A stretch of 6,529 nt of DNA from Alphaproteobacteria bacterium (GCA_020249025.1 JADCGM010000185.1:1-6529); one strand, 5' to 3'. Shown: positions 1-6,081, numbered from the stretch's first letter. Notes: generated by a model from the sequence alone, not told the origin. Translations and numbers: made by a program.

Positions 1-245
1 GCGGGCTCCTCATAGAACAGGATGCCGACAAGCACGGTGCCCACCGCGCCGATCCCGGCCCAGACCGCATAGGCCGTGCCCATCGGAATGGTACGCGACG
101 CGAGCTGCAGCAGCCCCATGCTGATCGTGACGCTGACGATGAACGCCAGCGTCCACGGCAGGTTGCGGAAGCCGTCGACATAGCGGAGCGAGGTGGTGAA
201 CCCGACCTCGAACAGTCCGCCAGCGAAAAGATAGAGCCAGGCCAT
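1..245 (-). CDS. SMR-family small multidrug/guanidinium efflux protein (C-terminus cut off by window edge)
   Basis: This is an inner-membrane proton-coupled exporter of the small multidrug resistance family. Only the first 81 residues are present; about 25 more, with the fourth helix, lie off the left edge. It opens MAWLYLFAGGLFEV. Glu13 falls where the family carries its single essential acidic residue in helix 1. The segment PMGTAYAVWAGIGAVG (about residues 56-71) is the family's helix 3 signature and is closest to the Gdx/SugE branch. The Trp usual after the Glu in Gdx is Phe16 here, so substrate (guanidinium or quaternary ammonium) cannot be assigned; it could also be one half of a paired SMR. 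The start is chosen from the family N-terminus and an upstream AGGG about 8 nt before ATG. It lies 47 bp downstream of the SIMPL gene on the same strand and may share its transcript. Confidence 0.9.
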   Translation of the reverse strand, partial: MAWLYLFAGGLFEVGFTTSLRYVDGFRNLPWTLAFIVSVTISMGLLQLASRTIPMGTAYAVWAGIGAVGTVLVGILFYEEP

Positions 246-292
246 GCCGCCACCCTATCGGGGAACGCGGCGCAGCGCGAGGCGGGTGCGGC

Positions 293-1024
293 CTACTTCA
301 GATAGAAGTCGATGGTCGTGACGACTCGGACCTTCTTGTAGGGCGTGTCGATGCCGCCGCCGCGGTCGCCTGCATCGACGTCGCCATCGCGCGAGCCGAT
401 CGAGAAATAGCCCTGGCTCGCCCGCTTGATCCCTCCCACGGCCGCGCCCGAGTCGGCGGCGAAGCGCTCGGCCCCGGCGCGGGCGTCGCGCGTGGCGGCC
501 CCGATCATCGCCGGCTTGATGCTCTGGAGCTTGGTGAAGCTGTAGGCGACGGTCGACCCCTCCTCCAGCGCGACGCCGGAGCGGACGAGTTCGGAGACAT
601 TGGCGGCCGCGCGCTGCGCCGCCATCACGTTCGTCGTTCGCAGTTGCAGGCGCTGGCGCACCGTCACGTTCTTGCGCCCGCCCGGGCCATAGGCCGGGTT
701 GTTGTCGACCCACTGGTTGACCGACACGCCCGCCGAGACGACCTCGCCGGGCTTGAAGCCGTAGCGCTGGAGGAAGGCGCGGATCGCGGCGGTGTCGGCG
801 TCGATCTTCGCCTGCACCGGCGCGACGTCGTTGCCGGTGGCCGAGAAGGCGAAGGTCCAGGTCGCGAGATCGGCGACGACGTCGCGCTCGGCGAGACCGC
901 GGACGGTCACCGCCCGGTCGGCAAGCCGGGTCGCCGCCACCCCCTGCCCGAGCAGCCAGCCGCCGGTGATCAGCCCGAGGGCAATCAGCGCGGCGGCGAA
1001 AAGACGGGTGCGGTCGGCGGTCAT
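293..1024 (-). CDS. SIMPL domain-containing (DUF541/YggE-like) envelope protein
   Basis: This 243-residue protein begins MTADRTRLF and has one N-terminal hydrophobic segment (about residues 8-26) that acts as a signal peptide or membrane anchor. The remainder is a SIMPL (DUF541) domain. Family traits visible are the early VTVRGLAERDV strand, an alternating helical stretch, the VSAGVSVNQW strand region, and the final basic strand VRVVTTIDFYLK. The length is close to that of E. coli YggE. Family members are periplasmic or outer-membrane associated; YggE has been linked to lower oxidative stress, but the molecular activity is unknown. A start 48 nt further upstream (position 1072) is possible. 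ATG at 1024 is preferred because AGGA lies 4 nt in front of it and the hydrophobic segment then begins at the usual position. It is transcribed divergently from the thioesterase operon and 47 bp upstream of the SMR gene. Confidence 0.88.
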   Translation of the reverse strand: MTADRTRLFAAALIALGLITGGWLLGQGVAATRLADRAVTVRGLAERDVVADLATWTFAFSATGNDVAPVQAKIDADTAAIRAFLQRYGFKPGEVVSAGVSVNQWVDNNPAYGPGGRKNVTVRQRLQLRTTNVMAAQRAAANVSELVRSGVALEEGSTVAYSFTKLQSIKPAMIGAATRDARAGAERFAADSGAAVGGIKRASQGYFSIGSRDGDVDAGDRGGGIDTPYKKVRVVTTIDFYLK

Positions 1025-1104
1025 GGGATCCTCGTGGAAACTGGCGTTGGCGCGCGTCTGCGCCTCTGGCATTGAACCGGCGCTGAACCCGCTACGAGGG
1101 ACCG
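1025..1104. other. Divergent intergenic region between SIMPL gene and thioesterase-glyoxalase operon
   Basis: These 80 bp must hold the promoters of both flanking transcription units unless they start inside neighbours. A TTGAAC at 1072-1077 resembles a -35 box on the plus strand. The segment at the correct distance (TACGAG at 1093-1098) overlaps the ribosome-binding region of the thioesterase gene, so it is not a convincing promoter. The short direct repeat TGAACC occurs at 1073-1078 and again at 1084-1089. Ribosome-binding sites are visible for both genes: AGGA for the SIMPL gene and GAGGG for the thioesterase. No clear operator is seen. Confidence 0.4.
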
Positions 1105-1560
1105 ATGGCCCGATCCGATTTCCGCTTCTTCCACCGCAAGCGGGTGCGCTTCGCCGAAGTCGACGCGCAGGCGGTCGTCTTCTTCGCGCGCTATCTCGAA
1201 TACACCGACATCGCGATCACCGAATATTGGCGCGCGCTCGGGATGATCGGCGACGGGCCGCTGACCGGTGAGGGATCGCTGGAATTCCACGTCGCCAAGG
1301 CGACCGTCGACTACAAGGCGCCGATGCTGCTCGATGAAGAAATCGACATCGGCGTGCGGTGCAGCCGGATCGGCCGCTCGTCGATGACGTTCGACTTCGA
1401 GTTTCACGGCAAGGACAGGGAAGATCTGCGCGCGACCGCCCAGTCCATCCAGGTCCATGTCGCCGAGGTGCGCGGCGCGCCGAGCCCGGTCCCCGACCGG
1501 ATCGTCGCGCTGTTCGAAGGCTATGAAGGGCGCAGGCTGCGCGAGGAGAAGGCGGCATGA
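1105..1560 (+). CDS. YbgC-like acyl-CoA thioesterase (hot-dog fold, 4HBT family)
   Basis: This 151-residue cytoplasmic enzyme is predicted to hydrolyse acyl-CoA thioesters. The N-terminal motif VRFAEVDAQAVVFFARYLEY corresponds to the 4-hydroxybenzoyl-CoA thioesterase/YbgC signature. Asp20 sits in the place of the catalytic Asp of that family (Asp17 or Asp18 in the well-studied members). The following helix (DIAITEYWRALG) and the central strands also fit a single hot-dog domain, and the length is normal. The start has a GAGGG about 5 nt upstream. Its stop TGA overlaps the ATG of gloA (ATGA at 1557-1560), which implies translational coupling. There is no tol-pal cluster next to it, so it is probably not the tol-pal-linked YbgC itself. 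The natural acyl substrate cannot be read from sequence. Confidence 0.9.
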   Translation: MARSDFRFFHRKRVRFAEVDAQAVVFFARYLEYTDIAITEYWRALGMIGDGPLTGEGSLEFHVAKATVDYKAPMLLDEEIDIGVRCSRIGRSSMTFDFEFHGKDREDLRATAQSIQVHVAEVRGAPSPVPDRIVALFEGYEGRRLREEKAA

Positions 1561-1973
1561 AGTATCTGCACACGATGGTGCGCGTCTCCGACATCGCGGA
1601 GTCGCTGCGCTTCTACGAGCTGCTCGGCCTGCGCGAGGTGCGCCGCGTCGAGAACGAGGCCGGGCGCTTTACGTTGGTCTTCCTCGCCGCACCGGGCGAC
1701 GAGAGCGCGCAGGTCGAGCTCACCCACAATTGGGACGAGGCGGGCTACACCGGCGGCCGCAACTTCGGCCACCTCGCCTATGCCGTCGACGACATCTACG
1801 CCATCTGCCAGCGGCTGATGGATGGCGGCGTCACCATCAACCGGCCGCCGCGCGACGGCTGGATGGCCTTCGTCCGCTCCCCCGACGGCATCTCGGTCGA
1901 GCTGCTCCAGCGCGGCGAGCGCAAGGCGCCGGCCGAGCCCTGGGTGTCGATGCCCAACATCGGGACCTGGTGA
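1557..1973 (+). CDS. gloA: Lactoylglutathione lyase (glyoxalase I)
   Basis: The enzyme converts the hemithioacetal of methylglyoxal and glutathione to S-D-lactoylglutathione in the cytoplasm. The 138-residue protein opens MKYLHTMVRV, almost identical to E. coli GloA. The four metal ligands of the family are visible: His5, Glu54 (in VELTHNW), His72 (in FGHLAY) and Glu115 (in SPDGISVELL). The short loops place it with the bacterial, nickel-type enzymes rather than the long zinc-type, which is a family inference. It lacks a few residues between the third and fourth ligands compared with E. coli. The C-terminal tail (about residues 120-138) is variable in the family. The start overlaps the upstream thioesterase stop, with GGAG about 10 nt in front. 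Its own stop overlaps the gloB start (TGATG), so the pathway's two enzymes are made in tandem. Confidence 0.95.
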   Translation: MKYLHTMVRVSDIAESLRFYELLGLREVRRVENEAGRFTLVFLAAPGDESAQVELTHNWDEAGYTGGRNFGHLAYAVDDIYAICQRLMDGGVTINRPPRDGWMAFVRSPDGISVELLQRGERKAPAEPWVSMPNIGTW

Positions 1974-2704
1974 TGACGCTCGAGGTTGTCCGCGTTCCCG
2001 TCCTGTCGGACAATTATGTCTGGCTCGTCCATGACGCGGCGAGCGGCGAAACCGCCGTCGTCGATCCCGCCGTCGCCGAACCGGTGCTGGAGGCGGCCGC
2101 CGCGCGCGGCTGGCGGATCGGACAGATCCTCAACACCCACTGGCACCCCGACCATGTCGGCGGCAACGCCGCCATCGTCGCGGCGACCGGCGCCAGGGTG
2201 ATCGCGCCGCAGGGCGAGCAGGCGCGGATCGGGACCGCCGACCGCTGGGTCGGCGAAGGGGACAGCGTGATGATCGGCGCACATCGCGGCCGCGTGCTCG
2301 ACGTCCCCGGACATACCGCCGGCCATATCGCCTATGTCTTCGACGATGCCGGCGCGCTGTTCTGCGGCGACACGCTGTTCGCGATGGGCTGCGGCCGGCT
2401 GTTCGAGGGCACGCCCGATCAGATGTTCGCCTCGCTGGCGAAGCTGATGGCGCTGCCCGATGCGACGGCGGTCTATTGCGCGCATGAGTATACCGCCTCG
2501 AACGGACGCTTCGCCCTAACCGTCGAGCCCGGCAATGCAGCACTCGCGGACCGGATGGCCGAGGTCGTCGCCCTGCGCGAACGCGGTGAGGCGACGGTGC
2601 CCTCGACCATCGCCCTCGAACGCGCGACCAACCCCTTCACCCGCGCCCGCAGCGTCGACGAATTCGCTGCCCGCCGCGCCGGGAAAGACGCGTTTCGGGG
2701 CTGA
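1973..2704 (+). CDS. gloB: Hydroxyacylglutathione hydrolase (glyoxalase II)
   Basis: This metallo-beta-lactamase-fold enzyme hydrolyses S-D-lactoylglutathione to D-lactate and glutathione, completing the methylglyoxal route begun by the adjacent gloA. The 243-residue protein carries the full set of binuclear metal ligands. THWHPDH gives His56, His58, Asp60 and His61. His114 lies in VPGHTAGH, the bridging Asp133 in FCGDTLF, and His171 in YCAHEYT. The C-terminal helical domain that binds glutathione is present (about residues 180-243), ending in KDAFRG as in typical GloB. ATG at 1973 overlaps the gloA stop by one base and fits the family N-terminus (MTLEVVRVPVLSDNY). The same frame is open far upstream, but that part is the out-of-frame shadow of the upstream genes. 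Confidence 0.95.
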   Translation: MTLEVVRVPVLSDNYVWLVHDAASGETAVVDPAVAEPVLEAAAARGWRIGQILNTHWHPDHVGGNAAIVAATGARVIAPQGEQARIGTADRWVGEGDSVMIGAHRGRVLDVPGHTAGHIAYVFDDAGALFCGDTLFAMGCGRLFEGTPDQMFASLAKLMALPDATAVYCAHEYTASNGRFALTVEPGNAALADRMAEVVALRERGEATVPSTIALERATNPFTRARSVDEFAARRAGKDAFRG

Positions 2705-2708
2705 AACT

Positions 2709-2735
2709 GTCGGCCGATTTTACAACCTTGCCGAC
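2709..2735. repeat. Dyad GTCGGC-N15-GCCGAC between gloB and the PEP-CTERM gene
   Basis: GTCGGC (2709-2714) is the exact inverted repeat of GCCGAC (2730-2735), beginning five bases after the gloB stop. The left arm also sits in the 8-bp palindrome TCGGCCGA (2710-2717). No T-run follows, so it is a poor intrinsic terminator. It lies about 41 bp upstream of the proposed sigma-54 -24 box, where an activator site is possible, although enhancer sites are usually further away. The function is unknown. Confidence 0.35.
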
Positions 2736-2766
2736 GCCTGTTATTCAAATGCCTGAAATCGTTACT

Positions 2767-2781
2767 GCGCCAAAAAGGCGC
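2767..2781 (+). repeat. Small hairpin GCGCC-AAAAA-GGCGC overlapping the proposed -24 box
   Basis: There is a perfect 5-bp stem with an AAAAA loop, followed by GGTTATTG. It could be a weak terminator for the glyoxalase operon, but the following tract is not T-rich. Its right arm contains the GG of the sigma-54 -24 element, so it may simply reflect promoter sequence. Confidence 0.3.
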
Positions 2782-2791
2782 GGTTATTGCA
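2776..2791 (+). promoter_or_regulatory. Candidate sigma-54 (RpoN) promoter for the PEP-CTERM gene
   Basis: The sequence AGGCGCG-GTTA-TTGCA matches the -24/-12 consensus TGGCACG-N4-TTGCW at 10 of 12 defined positions, with the required GG (2777-2778) and GC (2789-2790) exactly 10 bp apart. Taking C2790 as -12 puts the transcription start near A2802. The resulting leader of about 25 nt includes the GAGGAG ribosome-binding site at 2817-2822. PEP-CTERM genes are known in several bacteria to be controlled by the PrsK/PrsR two-component system together with RpoN, so the promoter class suits the gene. The match is seen in sequence; activity is inferred. Confidence 0.5.
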
Positions 2792-2826
2792 TGATCGTCT
2801 CATCGAGACCGAGTTTGAGGAGTTCG

Positions 2827-3408
2827 ATGGTGAAGCGATACCTTCTTCCGGCGCTTGCGCTGCTGACGGCGGCGAGCGCTTCGAATGCCGCCGTCATCAC
2901 CTATAGCGGCACGCTGCAGAGCGGCGTGTCGCAGTCCGGCTCGGTCGCGCCGCTCGGGGGCACAACCATGGATCCGGAGCAGTGGAGCTACTGGCGCTTC
3001 TGGGCGACGTCGGGCGATTCCGTCACTGCGCAGGTCAGCCGCACGACCGGCGTGTTCGATCCGGTCGCCGGCGTGTTCGAGGGCCTCTACGCCGACTCGG
3101 ACGATCTGCTGCCCTTCCTCGACGTCTATGGCGGGCTGGCGTTTGGCGATGACGAGACCGATCCGCCGCCGGTCTTCGGACCCTATGGCGATCCGCTGTT
3201 CAGCTTTTCCGTGCCGATGACCGGCTGGTACACGCTCGCGATCGCGTCGGGCGCCAGCGGGATCGATCCGTTCGCGAGCAGCTTCGGATTTTCGGTGCAG
3301 GTCGATGGCGCCACCGGCGCGCCGGTGCCGGAGCCTGCGATGATCGGCCTGCTCGGCCTCGGGCTCGCCGGGGTGGCGCTGGCGCGCCGCCGCCGCAAGA
3401 CCGACTAG
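2827..3408 (+). CDS. PEP-CTERM sorting-domain protein (secreted, exosortase substrate)
   Basis: This 193-residue exported protein is of unknown function. Residues 1-22 (MVKRYLLPALALLTAASASNAA) form a standard Sec signal peptide ending in NAA. The C-terminus is a classic PEP-CTERM tail: VPEP at 167-170, a hydrophobic helix at about 171-186, and RRRRKTD. EpsH/XrtA-type exosortases are expected to recognise and cleave that tail during export to the surface or exopolysaccharide matrix. The middle, with WSYWRFWATSGDSVTAQV near 53-70, a long acidic loop, and LFSFSVPMTGWYTLAIASG near 124-142, resembles a single beta-sandwich of the bacterial PPC-like type. This is a fold impression, not a proven match. 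ATG at 2827 is chosen over earlier in-frame starts because GAGGAG lies 4 nt before it and the signal peptide begins there. No exosortase gene is in the window. Confidence 0.88.
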   Translation: MVKRYLLPALALLTAASASNAAVITYSGTLQSGVSQSGSVAPLGGTTMDPEQWSYWRFWATSGDSVTAQVSRTTGVFDPVAGVFEGLYADSDDLLPFLDVYGGLAFGDDETDPPPVFGPYGDPLFSFSVPMTGWYTLAIASGASGIDPFASSFGFSVQVDGATGAPVPEPAMIGLLGLGLAGVALARRRRKTD

Positions 3409-3441
3409 TTTCGCGCCGCGCTGGGGGCAGCGCCGTGCGAC

Positions 3442-3483
3442 AGGGGGGCGGAGCCTGGGGGCAGGCGCCGCCCCCTTTCCTTT
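3442..3483 (+). terminator. Strong intrinsic terminator after the PEP-CTERM gene
   Basis: GGGGGCGG (3444-3451) pairs with CCGCCCCC (3468-3475). Inside it GCCT (3453-3456) pairs with AGGC (3463-3466), separated by one mismatch, around a GGGGGC loop. The stem can be extended outward by a G-T and an A-T pair. TTTCCTTT follows directly at 3476-3483. It lies 33 bp after the stop and isolates the PEP-CTERM gene from the gamma-glutamyltranspeptidase gene. Confidence 0.8.
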
Positions 3484-3535
3484 GCAGCGCATTCGGTTAG
3501 GGTCCCGCCTCCATGGCTGGGAGCAGGGACAGACG

Positions 3536-5290
3536 ATGCGCAAAATCGTGGCGATGGTGGCGGCTGTGATCGTGGCGGCGAGCGGCGAGGCGCAGCCGGT
3601 AACCCCGGCGATGAAGGACCAGGGCGACCGCTATTCGGGCGCGCCCTTCGCCAGCCGCTCGGCCGTCATCGCCATGAACGGCATGGTCGCGACCTCGCAC
3701 CCGCTGGCGACGCAGGCGGCGGTCGCGGTCCTCAAGAAGGACGGCACTGCGGTCGACGCGGCGATCGCCGCCAACGCGGTGCTCGGCCTCGTCGAGCCGA
3801 CCGGCAACGGCATCGGCGGCGACCTGTTCGCCATCGTCTGGGATCCCAAGACCAAGAAGCTCTACGGGCTCAACGCCTCGGGCCGTGCGCCCAGGGGGCA
3901 GACGCTGGCGCAGCTGAAGAAGGCCAATGGCGGGAAGGTCGAACTGCCGCCCTACGGCTGGCTGCCCGTCACGATTCCCGGCGCGGTCGATGGCTGGTTC
4001 GAACTCCACAAGCGCTTCGGCAAGATCGAGATGAACCGGCTGCTGTTCCCGGCGATCCAATATGCCGAGGAAGGCTTTCCAGTCAGCGAGCTGATCGCGA
4101 AATACTGGAAGTCGAACACCGACAATTTCCGCCGCAACGCATCGATGCTGCAGGAAACCGCCAACTGGCAGGCGACCTACCTCGTCGACGGCCGTGCGCC
4201 CGCCGAGGGCGAGATCTTCCGCAATCCCGATCTGGCGAAAACCTATCGCATCATCGGCGAGAAGGGCCGCGACGCCTTCTACAAGGGCGAACTCGCCGAC
4301 CGGATGGACGCCTATTTCCGCCGTATCGGCGCGCCGCACCGCAAGGCCGATTTCGCGGCGCACACCTCCGAATGGGTCGAGCCGGTGTCGGTCAACTACC
4401 GCGGCTACGACGTCTGGGAGCTGCCGCCCAACACCCAGGGCATCGCCGCTCTGCAGATGCTCAACATCCTCGAGGGCTATGACCTGAAGGCGATGGGCCG
4501 GAATTCGGCCGACTTCTGGCACGTGATGGTGGAGGCCAAGAAGGTCGCGTTCGAGGATCGCGCCAAATTCTACGCCGACCCGGCCTTCGCCAAGGTGCCG
4601 GTCGCGCAGCTGCTGTCGAAGGACTATGCCTCCGAGCGCCGCAAGCTCATTGCCATGGACAAGGCGGCGCAGGCGATCGCGCCGGGCGCGCTCTCCGACA
4701 GCGCGCGCGACACCATCTACCTGACCGTCGCCGACAAGTCGGGGATGATGGTGAGCCTCATCCAGTCCAACTATCGCGGCATGGGTTCGGGGCTGGTGCC
4801 CGACGGGCTCGGCTTCATGTTCCAGGACCGCGGCCAGCAGTTCGCGCTCGATCCCAAGCACGTCAACGCCTACGCGCCGGGCAAGCGCCCCTTCCACACC
4901 ATCATCCCGGCGTTCATGACCAAGGATGGCCAGCCGCTGATGAGCTTCGGGCTGATGGGCGGGGACATGCAGCCGCAGGGGCATGTGCAGATCGTCGTCA
5001 ACATGGTCGACTTCGGGATGAACCCGCAGCAGGCCGGCGACGCGGCACGCTACCATCACGGCGGGTCGACCGAGCCTGACGGCACCCCGCCGATGACGGA
5101 CGGCGGCCTGCTCGAGCTCGAGACCGGCGTGCCGCAGACGGTCGCCGACGAACTCAAGCGCCGCGGGCACAAAGTCACCTACGCGAGCGGCCCCTACGGC
5201 GGCTATCAGGCGATCTGGCGCGATCCGAAGACGGGCGCCTATTGGGGTGCGTCGGAATTCCGCAAGGACGGGCAGGCGGCGGGTTACTGA
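3536..5290 (+). CDS. ggt: Gamma-glutamyltranspeptidase / glutathione hydrolase proenzyme, YwrD-like branch
   Basis: This 584-residue Ntn-hydrolase cleaves the gamma-glutamyl bond of glutathione and related compounds, or transfers the glutamyl group. It starts MRKIVAMVAAVIVAASGEA, a signal peptide, so the enzyme should be periplasmic. The glutamate-binding Arg lies in LNASGRAP (Arg117, matching Arg114 of E. coli Ggt). Autocleavage is expected before Thr393 in ARDTIYLTVAD, giving a large N-terminal and a small C-terminal subunit. The usual TTH after the cleavage site is TIY here. The oxyanion Gly-Gly lies in GLMGGDMQPQGH (Gly475-Gly476) in place of the GSPGGS form. These traits match the YwrD-like branch, whose substrate range is poorly known. 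AGGGA lies 6 nt before the chosen ATG. A -10-like TAGGGT lies at 3498-3503 without a clear -35. It converges with the next gene, leaving 7 bp between stops. Confidence 0.93.
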   Translation: MRKIVAMVAAVIVAASGEAQPVTPAMKDQGDRYSGAPFASRSAVIAMNGMVATSHPLATQAAVAVLKKDGTAVDAAIAANAVLGLVEPTGNGIGGDLFAIVWDPKTKKLYGLNASGRAPRGQTLAQLKKANGGKVELPPYGWLPVTIPGAVDGWFELHKRFGKIEMNRLLFPAIQYAEEGFPVSELIAKYWKSNTDNFRRNASMLQETANWQATYLVDGRAPAEGEIFRNPDLAKTYRIIGEKGRDAFYKGELADRMDAYFRRIGAPHRKADFAAHTSEWVEPVSVNYRGYDVWELPPNTQGIAALQMLNILEGYDLKAMGRNSADFWHVMVEAKKVAFEDRAKFYADPAFAKVPVAQLLSKDYASERRKLIAMDKAAQAIAPGALSDSARDTIYLTVADKSGMMVSLIQSNYRGMGSGLVPDGLGFMFQDRGQQFALDPKHVNAYAPGKRPFHTIIPAFMTKDGQPLMSFGLMGGDMQPQGHVQIVVNMVDFGMNPQQAGDAARYHHGGSTEPDGTPPMTDGGLLELETGVPQTVADELKRRGHKVTYASGPYGGYQAIWRDPKTGAYWGASEFRKDGQAAGY

Positions 5291-5302
5291 CGTCCGGTCA
5301 GT
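5286..5302. repeat. Inverted repeat spanning both stop codons of two convergent genes
   Basis: ACTGAC (5286-5291) and GTCAGT (5297-5302) form a perfect 6-bp stem with a GTCCG loop. The stem contains the TGA of the gamma-glutamyltranspeptidase gene and the opposite-strand TGA of the metallopeptidase gene. No T-run is present, so if it ends transcription it does so weakly or by RNA processing. Confidence 0.4.
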
Positions 5303-5693
5303 GCGCCATCGCCTCGATGCGGTCCATGTCGTCGTCGCTCAGCCCGAAATGGTGGCCGACCTCATGGACCAGCACATGGGTGACGAGCGCCTCCAGCGTC
5401 TCGCCGCTGTCCGCCCATTCGTCGAGGATCGGCCGGCGGTAGAGATAGACCACGTCGGGCATCGCCCCGGTCACCGCCTCCGACGCGACCGAGCGGCCGT
5501 GATAGAGGCCGAGGATGTCGAACGGCGACTCCAGCTCCATGTCGCGCATCACCTCCTCGTCGGGAAAGTCGGCGACGCGGAGCAGCACCCCGTCGAGGAA
5601 ACGGCGGAAGGCGTCGGGCAGCGACTCGACGGCGGCTTGGGCAAGACGCTCGATGTCCTCGAGCGTCGGCGCGACGGTTTGACCCCGGCTCAT
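5298..5693 (-). CDS. Metallopeptidase family protein (zincin-like, minimal MMP-like domain)
   Basis: This 131-residue protein is probably cytoplasmic and has no signal peptide. It carries a zinc-binding HExxH motif near its C-terminus. HEVGHHFGLSDDDM gives His110, Glu111, His114, Gly117, with Asp120 where metzincins have the third ligand and Met123 soon after. This fits the small zincin-like family PF06262 (TTHA0227-like, formerly DUF1025), whose substrates are unknown. The earlier DMELESPFDILGLYHG (about 51-66) and DVVYLYRRPILDEWA (80-94) stretches are typical of that family. The length is normal. The start ATG has GAGG touching it with no spacer, an unusually poor placement. No better downstream start preserves the N-terminal helix. 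It is divergent from the pterin dehydratase gene with 50 bp between starts. Confidence 0.85.
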   Translation of the reverse strand: MSRGQTVAPTLEDIERLAQAAVESLPDAFRRFLDGVLLRVADFPDEEVMRDMELESPFDILGLYHGRSVASEAVTGAMPDVVYLYRRPILDEWADSGETLEALVTHVLVHEVGHHFGLSDDDMDRIEAMAH

Positions 5694-5743
5694 CCTCGCG
5701 AGATAGAGACGCAGCCCCCGCCTGTGAAGGAGTGCCCTCCGCG

Positions 5744-6025
5744 ATGATCGCCAAGCTCACCGACGCCGAACGCGCCGAGCTTTTGCCGGCGCTCACGGGC
5801 TGGACGCACGAACCGGCGCGCGACGGCATCGCCAAGCGCTATGTTTTCAAGGACTTCACGCAAGCCTTCGCGTTCATGGCGCGTGTCGCGCTGCTCGCGG
5901 AGAAGGCCGATCACCATCCCGAGTGGTCGAACGTCTGGAACCGCGTCGACATCCTGCTGACGACCCACGACGCCGGTGGCCTGTCGATGCGCGACATCGA
6001 CCTCGCCCGCGCCATCGACGCCTGA
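5744..6025 (+). CDS. 4a-hydroxytetrahydrobiopterin dehydratase (pterin-4a-carbinolamine dehydratase)
   Basis: This 93-residue cytoplasmic enzyme dehydrates 4a-hydroxytetrahydropterin, regenerating the cofactor used by aromatic amino acid hydroxylases. It is the PhhB/PCBD family. The active-site signature EKADHHPEWSNVWNRVDI is intact: Glu53, His57-His58-Pro59, then His75 (LTTHDAGG) and Asp84 (SMRDIDLA). The start MIAKLTDAER is typical. AAGGAG at 5727-5732 lies 11 nt before ATG, somewhat far. A GTG at 5732 would add four residues but lacks its own ribosome-binding site. No phenylalanine hydroxylase gene is adjacent, so its partner is elsewhere, or it serves another pterin enzyme. The gene is followed by an unusual structured gap. 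Confidence 0.93.
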   Translation: MIAKLTDAERAELLPALTGWTHEPARDGIAKRYVFKDFTQAFAFMARVALLAEKADHHPEWSNVWNRVDILLTTHDAGGLSMRDIDLARAIDA

Positions 6026-6039
6026 CACCCGCCCGGTTG

Positions 6040-6055
6040 GCCGGGTCGACCCGGC
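6040..6055. repeat. Perfect 16-bp palindrome after the pterin dehydratase gene
   Basis: GCCGGGTCGACCCGGC is a perfect palindrome. Its left half can instead pair with CCCGG at 6032-6036 (CCCGG-TTGG-CCGGG). No T-run follows, so it is not a normal intrinsic terminator. It could be a protein-binding site or an RNA-processing structure at the end of the dehydratase mRNA. Confidence 0.6.
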
Positions 6056-6081
6056 TCGCCCGCAGCGCGCACTTTCCCCCG

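Noticed and set aside
1072..1098. Sigma-70 promoter TTGAAC...TACGAG for the thioesterase operon
   Set aside because: The -10 would overlap the ribosome-binding site, leaving no room for a leader carrying it.
1457..1972. Long upstream extension of gloB
   Set aside because: The extra residues are arginine-rich nonsense overlapping the thioesterase and gloA. The family start and the TGATG overlap fix the start at 1973.
2728..2826. Upstream in-frame start for the PEP-CTERM protein
   Set aside because: It would put 33 residues before a clear signal peptide and would start upstream of the promoter candidate. GAGGAG sits directly before ATG at 2827.
3482..3535. Earlier start for the gamma-glutamyltranspeptidase
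   Set aside because: It begins inside the upstream terminator's tail and would add 18 residues ahead of the signal peptide. AGGGA supports ATG at 3536.
3497..5170. Long open frame on the minus strand (557 codons)
   Set aside because: It lies wholly opposite the gamma-glutamyltranspeptidase gene, has no recognisable domain, and its composition is the mirror of the GC-rich codons of that gene.
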